Source: JBNJGB01 sp051747385 (GTDB lineage: Bacteria; Myxococcota_A; UBA9042; PHBI01; JACKFB01). Taken from it: a DNA stretch of 64,000 nucleotides. Shown in pieces: positions 55,935-64,000 of this stretch. A program made the position numbers and the translations under genes. The notes under the pieces were generated by a model. That model was not told where the DNA came from. It saw only the letters and a program-made list of their open reading frames with translations, and searched no databases. Position 1 is the first letter of the stretch. Every line of letters starts with the position of its first letter. Where the stretch lies: assembly GCA_051747385.1 (NCBI GenBank), contig JBNJGB010000006.1:179770-243769 (forward strand). Reading direction: 5' to 3'.

Positions 55935-55938
<4 letters not shown>

Positions 55939-56993
55939 CGGATCCGAACGCCGAGCCGCTCCTCCGCCTGCGCGGCCTGACCATGCACTTCCCCATCTAC
56001 GAGGGCGTGCTCTTCCGGCGCACGAGGGCCGTCGTCCGCGCCGTGGACGGCGTCGACCTGGACATCCGCCCCGGCGAGACCCTGGGCCTCGTGGGCGAGT
56101 CCGGCTGCGGCAAGTCCACCACCGGCCGGGCCCTCCTGCGCCTGCACGAGCCCCACGAGGGCATCCGGGGCGGCGAGATCCTCTACGGCGGCCGGGACCT
56201 GAACACCCTGACCGAAGACCAGCTCCGCCCGCTACGGAAGGAGCTGCAGATCATCTTCCAGGACCCCTACGCCTCCCTGAACCCGCGCATGACCGTGGGG
56301 CAGATCATCGCCGAGCCCCTCCTCCTCCACGGCCTGGCGAAGAAGGGCCGCGAGGCGGACGCCCGCGTGGCCGGGCTGATGGACGTGGTGGGCCTGTCCT
56401 CGCGGATGATCAAGCGCTACCCCCACGAGTTCTCCGGCGGACAGCGCCAGCGCATCGGCATCGCCCGCGCCCTGGCGGTCGACCCGAAGTTCATCGTCTG
56501 CGACGAGCCCATCAGCGCCCTGGACGTCTCCATCCAGGCCCAGGTGATGAACCTCATGGAGGACCTCCAGGAGCGGTTCCACCTCACCTACCTCTTCATC
56601 GCCCACGACCTGGCCGCCGTCCGCCACATCTCCGACCGCGTGGCCGTGATGTACCTGGGCCGCCTCGTGGAGCTCGCGGACGCCGACGACATCTACAAGG
56701 CCCCCCAGCACCCCTACACCCGCGCGCTCCTGTCGGCCGTCCCCATCCCGGACCCGAAGGTCGAGCGCACCCGCAGCCGCATCCTGCTGCAGGGCGACGT
56801 CCCCAGCCCCATGAACCCGCCCGCCGGCTGCCGCTTCCACACCCGCTGCCCCTTCGCGGAGGACATCTGCCGCCGCGTCGAGCCCCAGCTGAAGGACTAC
56901 GGCCGCGGCCACCAGGTCGCCTGCCACCTCATGGAGCGAGGCGGCATCGACGCCGTCCACCCCCCGTCCCCCGCGGACGCCCGGCCGATCTGA
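55935..56993 (+). CDS. oppF: Oligopeptide ABC transporter ATPase OppF
   Basis: The 352-aa partner ATPase has Walker A G-E-S-G-C-G-K-S, signature F-S-G-G-Q-R-Q-R-I-G, Walker B F-I-V-C-D-E-P-I-S-A-L-D-V-S and I-A-H-D-L-A-A-V-R. The C-terminal extension again has G-C-R-F-H-T-R-C-P. It completes the five-gene operon, which ends 5 bp before the stop of the VapC remnant on the opposite strand. Confidence 0.95.
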
Positions 56994-56998
56994 CGATT

Positions 56999-57250
56999 CT
57001 AGGCGATCGGGTTCCGCCACTTCAGCTGTCGGAAGCGCCCGAAGTCGGAGTCGGCCGAGCAGAGCGTTGCGCCGTGTTCGATGGCGAGGGCGCTCGTGGA
57101 CAGCCGCAGGAAGGCCAGCAGCACGACCCAGGGGAGGCCGACGAGCTCGTCGGCGCCCAGCGTCGCGTCGAACCAGGTCTTGGCCCTCGTGTGGTGCGGC
57201 AGGTCGCGGTTCGTCGCGTACAGGAGCAGGTTGACGTCGAGGATCCGCAT
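56999..57250 (-). pseudogene. VapC-like PIN toxin with internal deletion
   Basis: The 83-aa frame starts M-R-I-L-D-V-N-L-L-L-Y-A-T-N-R-D, then L-P-W-V-V-L-L-A-F-L-R-L-S-T, and jumps to A-L-A-I-E-H-G-A-T-L-C-S-A-D-S-D-F-G-R-F. PIN toxins of this type are about 130-140 residues and have ~50 residues between those two blocks, including a conserved acidic T-D-A-H-L segment. The deletion keeps the frame, but a catalytic acid is missing, so the nuclease is probably dead. The last residues (K-W-R-N-P-I-A) match the usual family end. Confidence 0.75.
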
Positions 57251-57256
57251 CGTCCG

Positions 57257-57529
57257 CTACTTCCGGGCCGTGAGCTTCCGGGCGATCTCCTCGTCCTCGA
57301 GCGTCGCTGCGAGCGCCAGGGCCTTGTCGAGGTTCGGCACGCGAGCCTCGCCCATCGAGTACGTCGGCGTCTCGTAGGGCTCGGCCTCGGCAGGCTCCCG
57401 GAGAGCATCGAGCCCCCGTACGAGGGCCTGGTTGACGACCTGCTTCAGCGGCACGCCGGACCGATGCGCCAGCTCCCGGAGCTCCCGCATCACCGTGTCG
57501 TCGACCGTGAGCGTCGTGCGCATGGACAC
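57257..57529 (-). CDS. VapB-like ribbon-helix-helix antitoxin
   Basis: The 90-aa protein begins M-S-M-R-T-T-L-T-V-D-D-T-V-M-R-E-L-R-E-L-A. The ribbon strand and two helices are those of an MetJ/Arc-type DNA-binding protein. The C-terminal part (Y-S-M-G-E-A-R-V-P-N-L-D-K-A-L) would have bound the toxin. It lies 6 bp before the crippled VapC-like gene and appears intact. It probably survives as a self-regulated repressor without an active toxin. Confidence 0.82.
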   Translation of the reverse strand: MSMRTTLTVDDTVMRELRELAHRSGVPLKQVVNQALVRGLDALREPAEAEPYETPTYSMGEARVPNLDKALALAATLEDEEIARKLTARK

Positions 57530-57643
57530 ATCATAGCGTCATGCCTTGTAGCATCAAAGCATCAAGCTCGTGGCTCACCCGCAGGTTGACAACAGGTTGC
57601 GCCGCTCCCAGGATCGAGGCCTGAGAGCGGAGGTGGCGGCACC

Positions 57644-58087
57644 ATGACAGTCCAACTGGAAGAGGCGGATCCGAGACGGCTGGCCCGCGCCATCCTGGAG
57701 GCGCACGAGGGCGAGAGCGGCTGGCTCGACGCGTTCTCGGAGGCCCTGGAGGCGGAGCGCGCGGGCCAGGACCTGCGCCGCGTGCTGGCGGTCTGGGGCC
57801 TCACCCAGGCGGACGCAGCCCGGTCTTTCAGGGTCAGTCGGCAGGCCATCGGCCGATGGCTGAGTCGGGGCGTGCCCCCGGCGCGCGTGGAGGCGGTGGC
57901 CGACCTGTCCGCCGCGACGGACCTGCTGGTCCGCTACCTGAAGCGGGAGCGCATCCCGGCCGTGGTCCGTCGCGAGGCGTCGGCGCTGGGCGGTCGGTCC
58001 CTCCTGGACCTGCTTCAGGCCGGGGAAACCCGCGGCATCCTCGAGGCCGTGCGGGCGATGTTCGGGTTCGAGGCCGTCCAGGCGTGA
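57644..58087 (+). CDS. Xre/MbcA/ParS-type antitoxin
   Basis: The 147-aa protein has a helix-turn-helix near residues 50-75 (L-T-Q-A-D-A-A-R-S-F-R-V-S-R-Q-A-I-G-R-W-L). A C-terminal toxin-binding domain follows, with L-L-D-L-L-Q-A-G-E-T-R-G-I-L-E. This is the layout of antitoxins paired with RES-domain toxins, and the partner begins in a GTGA overlap. It likely represses the pair from its own promoter. Confidence 0.8.
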   Translation: MTVQLEEADPRRLARAILEAHEGESGWLDAFSEALEAERAGQDLRRVLAVWGLTQADAARSFRVSRQAIGRWLSRGVPPARVEAVADLSAATDLLVRYLKRERIPAVVRREASALGGRSLLDLLQAGETRGILEAVRAMFGFEAVQA

Positions 58088-58620
58088 GGAGCGAGGTCCT
58101 GCCGAACGGCCACGTGTGGCTCCGCATCGCCGACCCGGCTTGGGAGGACCCGCTGGATCCCGGCTTCGCGAAGGTCCGTGGCGGGCGCTGGAACCCGCCC
58201 GGGAGCTTCCCCACCCTCTACCTGAACGAGGACCTCGTCACCGCGCGGATGAACCTCCGGCTCTTCATCGCCGGCTGGCCGTACGAGCCCGAGGACCTGC
58301 GGGACGAGTCCGCGCCGGTGCTGGTCGGGGCGACGCTCCCCCGCGACCAGCGGGTGGCGGACGTGCACTCCCCCTCGGGCGTCGCCTCCGTCGGATTGCC
58401 GGCGACCTACCCCTTGGACGAGCGCGGCGACCCGGTGGGCCACGAGGCCTGTCGGTCCGTCGGCCAGCAGGCCAAGGACGAGGGCCTCCGGGGTGTCCGC
58501 TGCCGCGCGGCCCGATCGCCGGACGGTGCAGGTCGCGAGCTTGCGTGGTTCCCCGCCACGACGCGCAGCCGCGCGAGCCGGGAGAGAGTCGTGGCCTTCT
58601 CGGACTGGTTCTGGAGCTGA
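58084..58620 (+). CDS. RES-domain toxin
   Basis: The 178-aa protein begins V-R-S-E-V-L-P-N-G-H-V-W-L-R-I and has G-G-R-W-N-P-P-G near residue 40. L-Y-L-N-E-D-L-V-T-A-R follows, matching the R-x-x-N and Y-L-(A/N) motifs of RES domains. RES toxins such as MbcT degrade or modify NAD+ to stop growth. The 4-bp overlap with the Xre gene indicates one operon. The C-terminus (F-S-D-W-F) fits the family length of ~170-200 residues. Confidence 0.82.
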   Translation: MRSEVLPNGHVWLRIADPAWEDPLDPGFAKVRGGRWNPPGSFPTLYLNEDLVTARMNLRLFIAGWPYEPEDLRDESAPVLVGATLPRDQRVADVHSPSGVASVGLPATYPLDERGDPVGHEACRSVGQQAKDEGLRGVRCRAARSPDGAGRELAWFPATTRSRASRERVVAFSDWFWS

Positions 58621-58640
58621 CCGGAGCGGAACCGCTCCGG
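58621..58640. terminator. Hairpin after the RES toxin gene
   Basis: CCGGAGCG and CGCTCCGG are perfectly complementary around GAAC, right after the stop at 58618-58620. No U-run follows, so it may be an intrinsic structure or a weak terminator. Confidence 0.45.
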
Positions 58641-58674
58641 CGGGTGGGCATGGCATCGTTCGGGAATGCCGAAC

Positions 58675-58692
58675 GGTTATATCCCGATAACC
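58675..58692. promoter_or_regulatory. GGTTAT/ATAACC palindrome upstream of lipoprotein gene
   Basis: GGTTAT at 58675-58680 and ATAACC at 58687-58692 are perfect inverted halves with a 6-bp spacer, 62 bp before the ATG of the YD-like lipoprotein. It is an operator-like site; the regulator is unknown. Confidence 0.45.
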
Positions 58693-58753
58693 CTGATTGT
58701 GTGTACGCCCGGGCATGGCTAGCGTGGGGGTCCATCGCAGGGAGGGAGTTCCA

Positions 58754-60745
58754 ATGACCATCGCCTACAGAGTGCTTGCCATGTGTGCAGCAGCCCTCGT
58801 CCTCGCAGCGTGCGGAGGCGGGGGATCCGAAGACCCGAGCTTCACGGGCCCGGACGGGGGCGGGGGCACCGACCTGCCGTCGCAGGGTGACGCGGCGCCG
58901 GACACGGATCCCGCGCAGCCGGACGCCGGGCCGGACGTGGGGGAGCCGGAGCAGCCGACGGGCTGGTGCGCGGCCGGGCCGCCACAGCTGTCGAGGGACC
59001 TCGCTCCGGACCTGCGGGAGTGGGTCCTGGCCCGGGAGGAGGCCGGGTGCGCGCTCCAGGCCATGGAGGTGGACGAGGGGCTGGACGGCTCCGTGGACAC
59101 GCAGGAGGCGTTCCCGTCGAAGCCCTGCGGGGCGGACTGCGCGGAGCAGCTCCCCGGGTTCGCCGTGGCCTGGAGCGAGGAGTCCGAGTTCGCGGGGCAG
59201 CGCGAGGACCACCGCCGGGGCGTCGTGGAGGCCTGGCGGCTCCAGGACGGGTCGCTGGAGGCCGTCCTCGTGACCCGCCGGGAGAGCTCGAACGCCACGG
59301 AGCGCCTCGAGCGCCGCTGGGACGCGGACGGGCGCCTCCTCGAGGAGCGGCACTGGTGGGACGACTCCCTGTGGCGGGAGCTGACGCAGACCTGGGACGG
59401 CGATCGCCTCGTGGGCGCCACGGTCGTCGACCACGTGAACGGCACGGGCGCGTGGGAGTACGCCTGGCAATACGGAGACGCGAGGCTCTTGAGCGCCACG
59501 CTCGCCCACGAGGGCGAGACCGCGTCGGTCACCTGGGAGTACGACGACCAGGGCCGCCCGCTGCACGTGGAGCGACGCGTCGACGACGAGGTGTGGCTGG
59601 AGCAGTCCTGGTCCTGGGACGAGGCCGCGTCGGGGCTCGGGGTGCTCGCCGAGCGGACGTCGTCGTGGCGGACGGGCCTCTCCAGCAACATCCGGGCGCT
59701 CGACGATCACCAGCCGCGTCACGCCTCCCCGCTGGCCCCGGCTCCGTGGACCGGCTCGCTCCCACGGGAGGTGGGATCATGCGAGCGCGTGCCGACGGCG
59801 ATCCTGCACGGCTACCCGGAAGCGGAGGGGGTCTGGGACCTGGGCTGGCCGGTCGGCGAGCGACCGCACGGCATCGGGTTCGACTACGGCTACCAGGGCT
59901 ACGCGTACAACTACGGAGACGACGCGTGGTTCGGCCACGGCGGCGTCGGCGGGGCCGGAGACCTCCGGGAGCCCTCGCGGCGAGGCGAGACCACCATCAC
60001 CTATGACGCCGGGGAGCGGTTCGCAGGGGCCGAGACCACGTGGCTGGACGAGGACGGCGAGGTCGTGGGCGAGGCGATCCGCACCCGGACGCTCGACGGC
60101 GACCGGGTCGTGGAAGACCGCCTGGAGCGCACGATCGCAGGGGGCGAGCCCCTCGTCACGGCCTTTGCGTTCGCGTGGGATGCCGAGGGGCGCCTCGCCG
60201 AGCGCTCCTATCGGTACGAGGGCGCCGAGCTGGCCCGGCACACCTGGGCGTGGGACGCGCAGGACCGGATCATCGCGCACGGCATCCGCTGGCACGGGCT
60301 GAGCGAGGGAGCCGCGGCCGCGCTGGCCCAGGAGTGGTTCCACGAGGGCTGGGGCGTGGACGTGCCCTCGGACCTCCCCGCCGCGCCGCCACTCGTGGCC
60401 ACCCACGAGCGCGTCTGGTCGGACGACGGGAACGAGGTGACCTGGCAGCGCGTCGACGGGCCCACGGGCGACGTCTCGGTCTTCCGGAGCGTCACGACCG
60501 AGCCGGGCCCGGACGGCCTGGTGGTGGAGACGGCGACGGGGGGAGCCGTGACCCGGACGACCTTCGACCCGGAGGGACGCAGGCTCTCGCAGGTGACGGA
60601 GCACGGCAACGGGGAGACCTGGACCTGGAGCTATGAGCCCCGTTCCGAGCCGATCCCTGGCGGCCTGGTCCTGGCCGGCTGGACCCTCGACGCGCCGAGG
60701 GCCGTGGAGGAGGCGACCTTCACGTACGCCTGCGAGGGGAGCTGA
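58754..60745 (+). CDS. Lipoprotein with YD-repeat-like region
   Basis: The 663-aa precursor has a lipoprotein signal (A-L-V-L-A-A-C, Cys20) and a Gly/Asp/Pro-rich linker. About ten short units follow, each resembling YD/RHS repeats. Examples are W-E-Y-D-D-Q-G-R-P, W-A-W-D-A-Q-D-R-I and F-A-W-D-A-E-G-R-L, where Trp/Tyr-x-D-x-x-G-R recurs. Such repeats form beta structures at the cell surface. No toxin domain is seen at the C-terminus, which ends F-T-Y-A-C-E-G-S. A start at 58754 places GGGAGGGAG suitably upstream. Confidence 0.7.
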   Translation: MTIAYRVLAMCAAALVLAACGGGGSEDPSFTGPDGGGGTDLPSQGDAAPDTDPAQPDAGPDVGEPEQPTGWCAAGPPQLSRDLAPDLREWVLAREEAGCALQAMEVDEGLDGSVDTQEAFPSKPCGADCAEQLPGFAVAWSEESEFAGQREDHRRGVVEAWRLQDGSLEAVLVTRRESSNATERLERRWDADGRLLEERHWWDDSLWRELTQTWDGDRLVGATVVDHVNGTGAWEYAWQYGDARLLSATLAHEGETASVTWEYDDQGRPLHVERRVDDEVWLEQSWSWDEAASGLGVLAERTSSWRTGLSSNIRALDDHQPRHASPLAPAPWTGSLPREVGSCERVPTAILHGYPEAEGVWDLGWPVGERPHGIGFDYGYQGYAYNYGDDAWFGHGGVGGAGDLREPSRRGETTITYDAGERFAGAETTWLDEDGEVVGEAIRTRTLDGDRVVEDRLERTIAGGEPLVTAFAFAWDAEGRLAERSYRYEGAELARHTWAWDAQDRIIAHGIRWHGLSEGAAAALAQEWFHEGWGVDVPSDLPAAPPLVATHERVWSDDGNEVTWQRVDGPTGDVSVFRSVTTEPGPDGLVVETATGGAVTRTTFDPEGRRLSQVTEHGNGETWTWSYEPRSEPIPGGLVLAGWTLDAPRAVEEATFTYACEGS

Positions 60746-60753
60746 GCGGAGGC

Positions 60754-62304
60754 TCAGTCCAGCTCCCAGGGGCGGAGCGCCGTGCCCGCCTTGCAGCCGT
60801 CGTCCAGCGAGGCCGTCGGGTCGTCCAGGAAGGCGGCGATGAGCTCGGAACCGCAGAGGGTGTCCGGGGTGTGCCCCTCCCCCCGTAGCTCCACGACGCG
60901 GAGGCGATCCATGGTCTCGGCCAGGTGCCGGCCCCACCGCACGCCGCAGCAGGGGTCCATCTGACCGTGGATCGACAGCGCCGGCACGTCGGAGCGCACG
61001 CGCGTGGAGTGCTCCGGGGGTACGGCGCCGTCCGTGTCCCACCATCCGCAGACCCACGGGGGCTCGAAGCCGAGGAGGGCCGGCTCTCGCCGCACCATGG
61101 CGAGGGCGTCGTCGCGGGTCGGGCGGTGCGCCCCCATGTCGTGGCAGACGTGCGCCAGGAAGTACCCCAGGGCGTAGCGCGGCGTCTCGGGCTCCGGGTC
61201 GAAGGCGTCCAGCCGGAAGAACTCCGGGAGCGAAGAGTAGTCCCCCGCCGGCACCTCGCGGACGATGCGGGGCAGCCGGGCGTAGGCGTCGGGTAGCGTG
61301 AGATAGAGCGTGTGCAGGAACGCGGCGCCGTCGAGGTAGACGGTCCGCTCCGGTCCGTCGTCCCCGCCGACGGTCGTGACGAAGGGCCGGTCGTCCAGGG
61401 CCCGGCGGGTCCGCCCCACCGCGCGGAGCCAGGCCGGCAGCCGCTGGCGGCAGTCCGCGCTGTCCTCCACGCACAGGGAGAGGACGTCCGTGAAGGCCTG
61501 CTTCGCCGTGTGGAGCTCGTCGAGGGGGGATCGATTGCGGAGGCTCTCGAACCACGGCGAGACCACGACCACGGACCGCACGTGGTCGGGGAAGTACCGC
61601 AGGTAGGACAGGGCGGTCCCGCCGCCGGTGGAGCGCCCGTAGAGGTCGATGCGCTCGTGGCCCAGGGCGCTGCGGATCGCGTCGACGTCCCTGGCGACGG
61701 CGTGGCTGTTGTACTGCGCGAGGTCGATGCCCTCGTCCGCGAGCCCGTCGTGGCAGCGCTCGACGGCGTCGGTGATGCTCCTCCTGCGCGTCCGGGTGTC
61801 CAGCGAGCCCGACACGGCGGAGGCGAAGACGGGGTTGTGATAGGGCGATACCTCGGCGTAGTCGGGGCACCGAAGCGCGGGCTTCGCGTGGATCATCCCG
61901 CGGTGGTCGAGGAGCACCAGCGGCCGATCGCCCACGTCCTTCCGGTACTGAGCGATGAGGTCCGGCGCCCCGAGGATCGAATAGCCCGGCCCTCCCGGGA
62001 AGAAGAACACCGGCGCCGCGGTCGTCTCGTCCGACGCCGGCTCGAGCACGGCCACGGGAAGCTCGATGACCCTACCGTCCGCCGCCGCGCGGTCTTCCCG
62101 GGCATAGAAGCTGTAGCAGTCGGCGCCCGCGTCACGCAGCGCCTCGGTCACGCAGGAGGATCGCTCGAGCCGCGGCGTCCCCTCGCCCGGAGGCTTCCCC
62201 TGCGCGTACCCCGGGGTCAGCGCCAGGGCCAGCGCCAGGAGGATCGCGGCGGACACGGCGGACACGGCGCTCCTGCGCGGCTCCCGATGGGGCGCTCCGT
62301 CCAT
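60754..62304 (-). CDS. Secreted alpha/beta hydrolase (TAP-like)
   Basis: The 516-aa precursor has a signal peptide (A-A-I-L-L-A-L-A-L-A-L-T-P-G-Y-A-Q-G). The hydrolase core shows F-F-P-G-G-P-G-Y-S (oxyanion site), L-L-D-H-R-G, and D-L-Y-G-R-S-T-G-G-G-T with the nucleophile Ser in G-x-S-x-G. The C-terminal TAP-like part has I-H-G-Q-M-D-P, and E-G-H-T-P-D supplies the His. A proline iminopeptidase-like or tripeptidyl-peptidase-like exported enzyme fits best. Several Cys residues suggest disulfides. The longer frame to 62556 is rejected because the signal peptide begins at 62304. Confidence 0.82.
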   Translation of the reverse strand: MDGAPHREPRRSAVSAVSAAILLALALALTPGYAQGKPPGEGTPRLERSSCVTEALRDAGADCYSFYAREDRAAADGRVIELPVAVLEPASDETTAAPVFFFPGGPGYSILGAPDLIAQYRKDVGDRPLVLLDHRGMIHAKPALRCPDYAEVSPYHNPVFASAVSGSLDTRTRRRSITDAVERCHDGLADEGIDLAQYNSHAVARDVDAIRSALGHERIDLYGRSTGGGTALSYLRYFPDHVRSVVVVSPWFESLRNRSPLDELHTAKQAFTDVLSLCVEDSADCRQRLPAWLRAVGRTRRALDDRPFVTTVGGDDGPERTVYLDGAAFLHTLYLTLPDAYARLPRIVREVPAGDYSSLPEFFRLDAFDPEPETPRYALGYFLAHVCHDMGAHRPTRDDALAMVRREPALLGFEPPWVCGWWDTDGAVPPEHSTRVRSDVPALSIHGQMDPCCGVRWGRHLAETMDRLRVVELRGEGHTPDTLCGSELIAAFLDDPTASLDDGCKAGTALRPWELD

Positions 62305-62561
62305 GCCCCGAGCATAGCCCCGCTTCCGTCGCCCATCGACCCGCAGCCGCACTCCAGGCCCGGTGACCTGCCACATGGCGGAGCGCTTCGGGCTCGAAGG
62401 CACACCGCATGTGTCGGTCCGGACCAGGGCGACGCCCGCGCCGATGCCCCGCTCGCCGGCGGCGACGCTCGACTGCGAGCGGACGGCGCGAAGTCGCTCG
62501 TACCGCGACCTGGCCGTTCGTCCACGGGCTGTTCCGCCGCAGGCCGAGCGGACCATGGGGG

Positions 62562-63734
62562 TCAGTTGACCGGCGCGTGCGCTTCGCCCGGGGGACGGAT
62601 GAGTTCGGCGACGTTCTCGGCGAGAAATCGCCCGATGCGCACGTGCCCCCGGACGTTCGGGTGCGTGACGTCGAATCGGTCCTCGGGCTTGAGGTAGTCT
62701 TCGTGGTCCTCACCGGCAAAGGCGTCGACCACGCGGATGGCGTCGAACTCCTGCTCTCGGGCGATCTGGCCGACGCGGTCGTACGCCTTCAGGCAGTCCG
62801 GATCCGAGAAATCCTCCACGACGGGAAGCGTGGCGACCGCGACCTCGAAATCGTGCAACTCGGACAGGAGACGCAGGCGCTCGAGGGAGCGCCGGACCAC
62901 GTCTTGGAAACTGTAGCCCCGGTTCATCTCCTCGAAGGTTGGGCAGCTCCCCTGGCCGGCCAACCCCCACGCGATCATCGGGAGGAAGCGGAACAGGAAG
63001 AAGCTGTTTCCGAAGCGCCGATAGCCGCCATTTTGGATGAACGGGTCGTTCAGCACATACGCGACGAGCACCAGGTCCGGCTCGTAATCGAGGCCGACCT
63101 TCTCGAAGAGTCGAACCTCCTGGGCGGTGTTGTAGCCCTCGCACGACACATTGACGACCTCGACGCGCTCGTCGCGGATACCCGCCTCGCGAAGCGTCTG
63201 CCCCATGACCCGATGGAAGCGCTGATCCTGTGGGATCGTCGGGTCATTGGGGACCGAGTCACCCAGCACCGCGATCCGATAGACGTCCTGCGGCTTGGGG
63301 ATCTCGTACTCGTCGTCCCACAGGCCTCGGCTGTTGATGCCCTCCGACTCCGGGCGGTAGTGGTAGCGCAAGAGGATATCGTCCGAGATCTCGATGCGCT
63401 CGGACATGATGTCCCGATCCCGCTCCTTGAGGTAGACCTCCATGCCGAGGATGAAGACGATCGGGGCCACCACGAACACCACCCGCACGTTCATCCGCCA
63501 GAAGGGGGACCGGATCCATCCCGAGAGCACGAAGCTCACGATGGCGTACACGGCGACCCAGGCGAACGGGTTGGCGAGCGGAAAGTCCGGATCCTTGGCG
63601 ACCTCGGACCAGATGGTGAGCAGGAGCAGCAGGCTCAGTAGAATGAGCGTCCACGGCCTCGTGAGGCTCCACTTGCGGGACCGGCCGGAAGCTCGCTGAT
63701 CCGTGGTTCCTCGCTCGGGATCACGGACCGTCAT
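62562..63734 (-). CDS. Membrane-anchored SGNH/GDSL-like hydrolase
   Basis: The 390-aa protein has three to four N-terminal hydrophobic helices (residues ~30-105: W-T-L-I-L-L-S-L-L-L, W-V-A-V-Y-A-I-V-S-F, V-V-F-V-V-A-P-I-V-F). The SGNH-type domain follows with I-A-V-L-G-D-S-V (nucleophile Ser, block I), V-N-V-S-C-E-G-Y-N (block II), L-V-A-Y-V-L-N-D (block III) and D-V-T-H-P-N (block V, Asp/His). It may esterify or de-acylate surface polysaccharide or lipid. One sampled row counts 53% GC, much lower than the surrounding core genes, so recent acquisition is possible. Confidence 0.77.
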   Translation of the reverse strand: MTVRDPERGTTDQRASGRSRKWSLTRPWTLILLSLLLLLTIWSEVAKDPDFPLANPFAWVAVYAIVSFVLSGWIRSPFWRMNVRVVFVVAPIVFILGMEVYLKERDRDIMSERIEISDDILLRYHYRPESEGINSRGLWDDEYEIPKPQDVYRIAVLGDSVPNDPTIPQDQRFHRVMGQTLREAGIRDERVEVVNVSCEGYNTAQEVRLFEKVGLDYEPDLVLVAYVLNDPFIQNGGYRRFGNSFFLFRFLPMIAWGLAGQGSCPTFEEMNRGYSFQDVVRRSLERLRLLSELHDFEVAVATLPVVEDFSDPDCLKAYDRVGQIAREQEFDAIRVVDAFAGEDHEDYLKPEDRFDVTHPNVRGHVRIGRFLAENVAELIRPPGEAHAPVN

Positions 63735-63911
63735 GAGATATCACGCACCGTCTTCCTCCCGACTCGCAGGCGAGCGGGAGGTTAAGGAGGCGTTCGGGCT
63801 GGAGTCAACGCTCGTCGCGTAACCGCCTGACGGCGGCAGAACTCCTCCGTGCAGCGGGCCCACGATGAGCAGGGCGACCATCGCTTCTCGTCGCGCGAGA
63901 CCCGTCGGTCC

Positions 63912-64000
63912 TCAGGCCTCTCCGGGTACGAGGGACTCAGGGAGAGCTCCCGGGCGGAGCGCGAGGGTGGTGAGGGCGCCGGAGAGGAGCTCTCTCGGAG
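63912..64000 (-). CDS. C-terminal end of an unknown CDS leaving the window
   Basis: On the minus strand the right edge is open and reads L-L-S-G-A-L-T-T-L-A-L-R-P-G-A-L, then E-S-L-V-P-G-E-A with a stop at 63912. At under 30 residues it cannot be identified; it may also be chance. Confidence 0.3.
   Translation of the reverse strand, partial: PRELLSGALTTLALRPGALPESLVPGEA

Overview
The window is high-GC DNA from a Gram-negative bacterium, most likely a myxobacterium-like member of Myxococcota (former Deltaproteobacteria). The clues are lipoproteins with long Asp/Thr/Pro-rich linkers, a DGIDNDxDGxxD motif, Cys-rich extracellular tails, and a secreted protein ending in a Gly-Cys / hydrophobic / Arg tail like MYXO-CTERM. 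No rRNA, tRNA, integrase, transposase or CRISPR array was seen.

The left third (1-20.2 kb) is accessory, defence-type DNA. The 3' end of a sodium:solute symporter gene is followed by a 4-kb insert (truncated SNF2-type helicase, DUF4365 protein, unknown 378-aa protein). A near-identical 132-bp copy of the symporter tail closes this insert. Next come a three-gene TIGR04255 operon, a VapBC-like pair, an unknown zinc-ribbon protein, a collapsed VapBC relic, a DUF433/DUF5615 pair whose toxin is cut short, and a nucleotidyltransferase pair. Between 6.4 and 11.0 kb five copies (plus one 3' fragment) of a ~105-bp palindromic element lie in one orientation, mostly just 3' of these cassettes. They have matching ends and a central hairpin whose bases change while its pairing is kept. 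The array resembles an integron-like cassette array but lacks canonical attC core sites. A Type III restriction-modification operon, a HEPN pair, a DUF3892 relic and a broken AAA ATPase gene complete this zone.

From 20.5 to 24.3 kb there is a three-gene phosphorelay (histidine kinase, Rcp1-type regulator, hybrid kinase). From 24.6 to 36.5 kb lie envelope and metabolic genes: SpeD, a porin-like protein, a lipoprotein with a 5'-nucleotidase, a zinc phospholipase C-like protein, a FemAB/GNAT-type transferase, a glycosyltransferase, and a di-haem cytochrome with a sigma-54-type promoter. The stretch 36.5-37.9 kb holds short tandem repeats and two paralogous tiny membrane proteins.

From 37.9 to 50.2 kb are a lipase-like lipoprotein, a DHDPS-family enzyme divergent from a U32-like protein, glutamate dehydrogenase, a lipocalin-like protein overlapping thiL, a lipid kinase, an apparently inactive metallophosphoesterase, HemW, a cysteine-free CMD protein and a small membrane protein. 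An oligopeptide ABC operon (50.3-57.0 kb) is complete (A-B-C-D-F). Its permeases are unusual: OppB carries an inserted biotinyl/lipoyl-like domain and OppC carries an insert with three EF-hand-like loops. After it come a VapBC pair with an internally deleted toxin, an Xre-RES toxin-antitoxin pair, a YD-repeat-like lipoprotein, an alpha/beta hydrolase and a membrane-anchored SGNH hydrolase.
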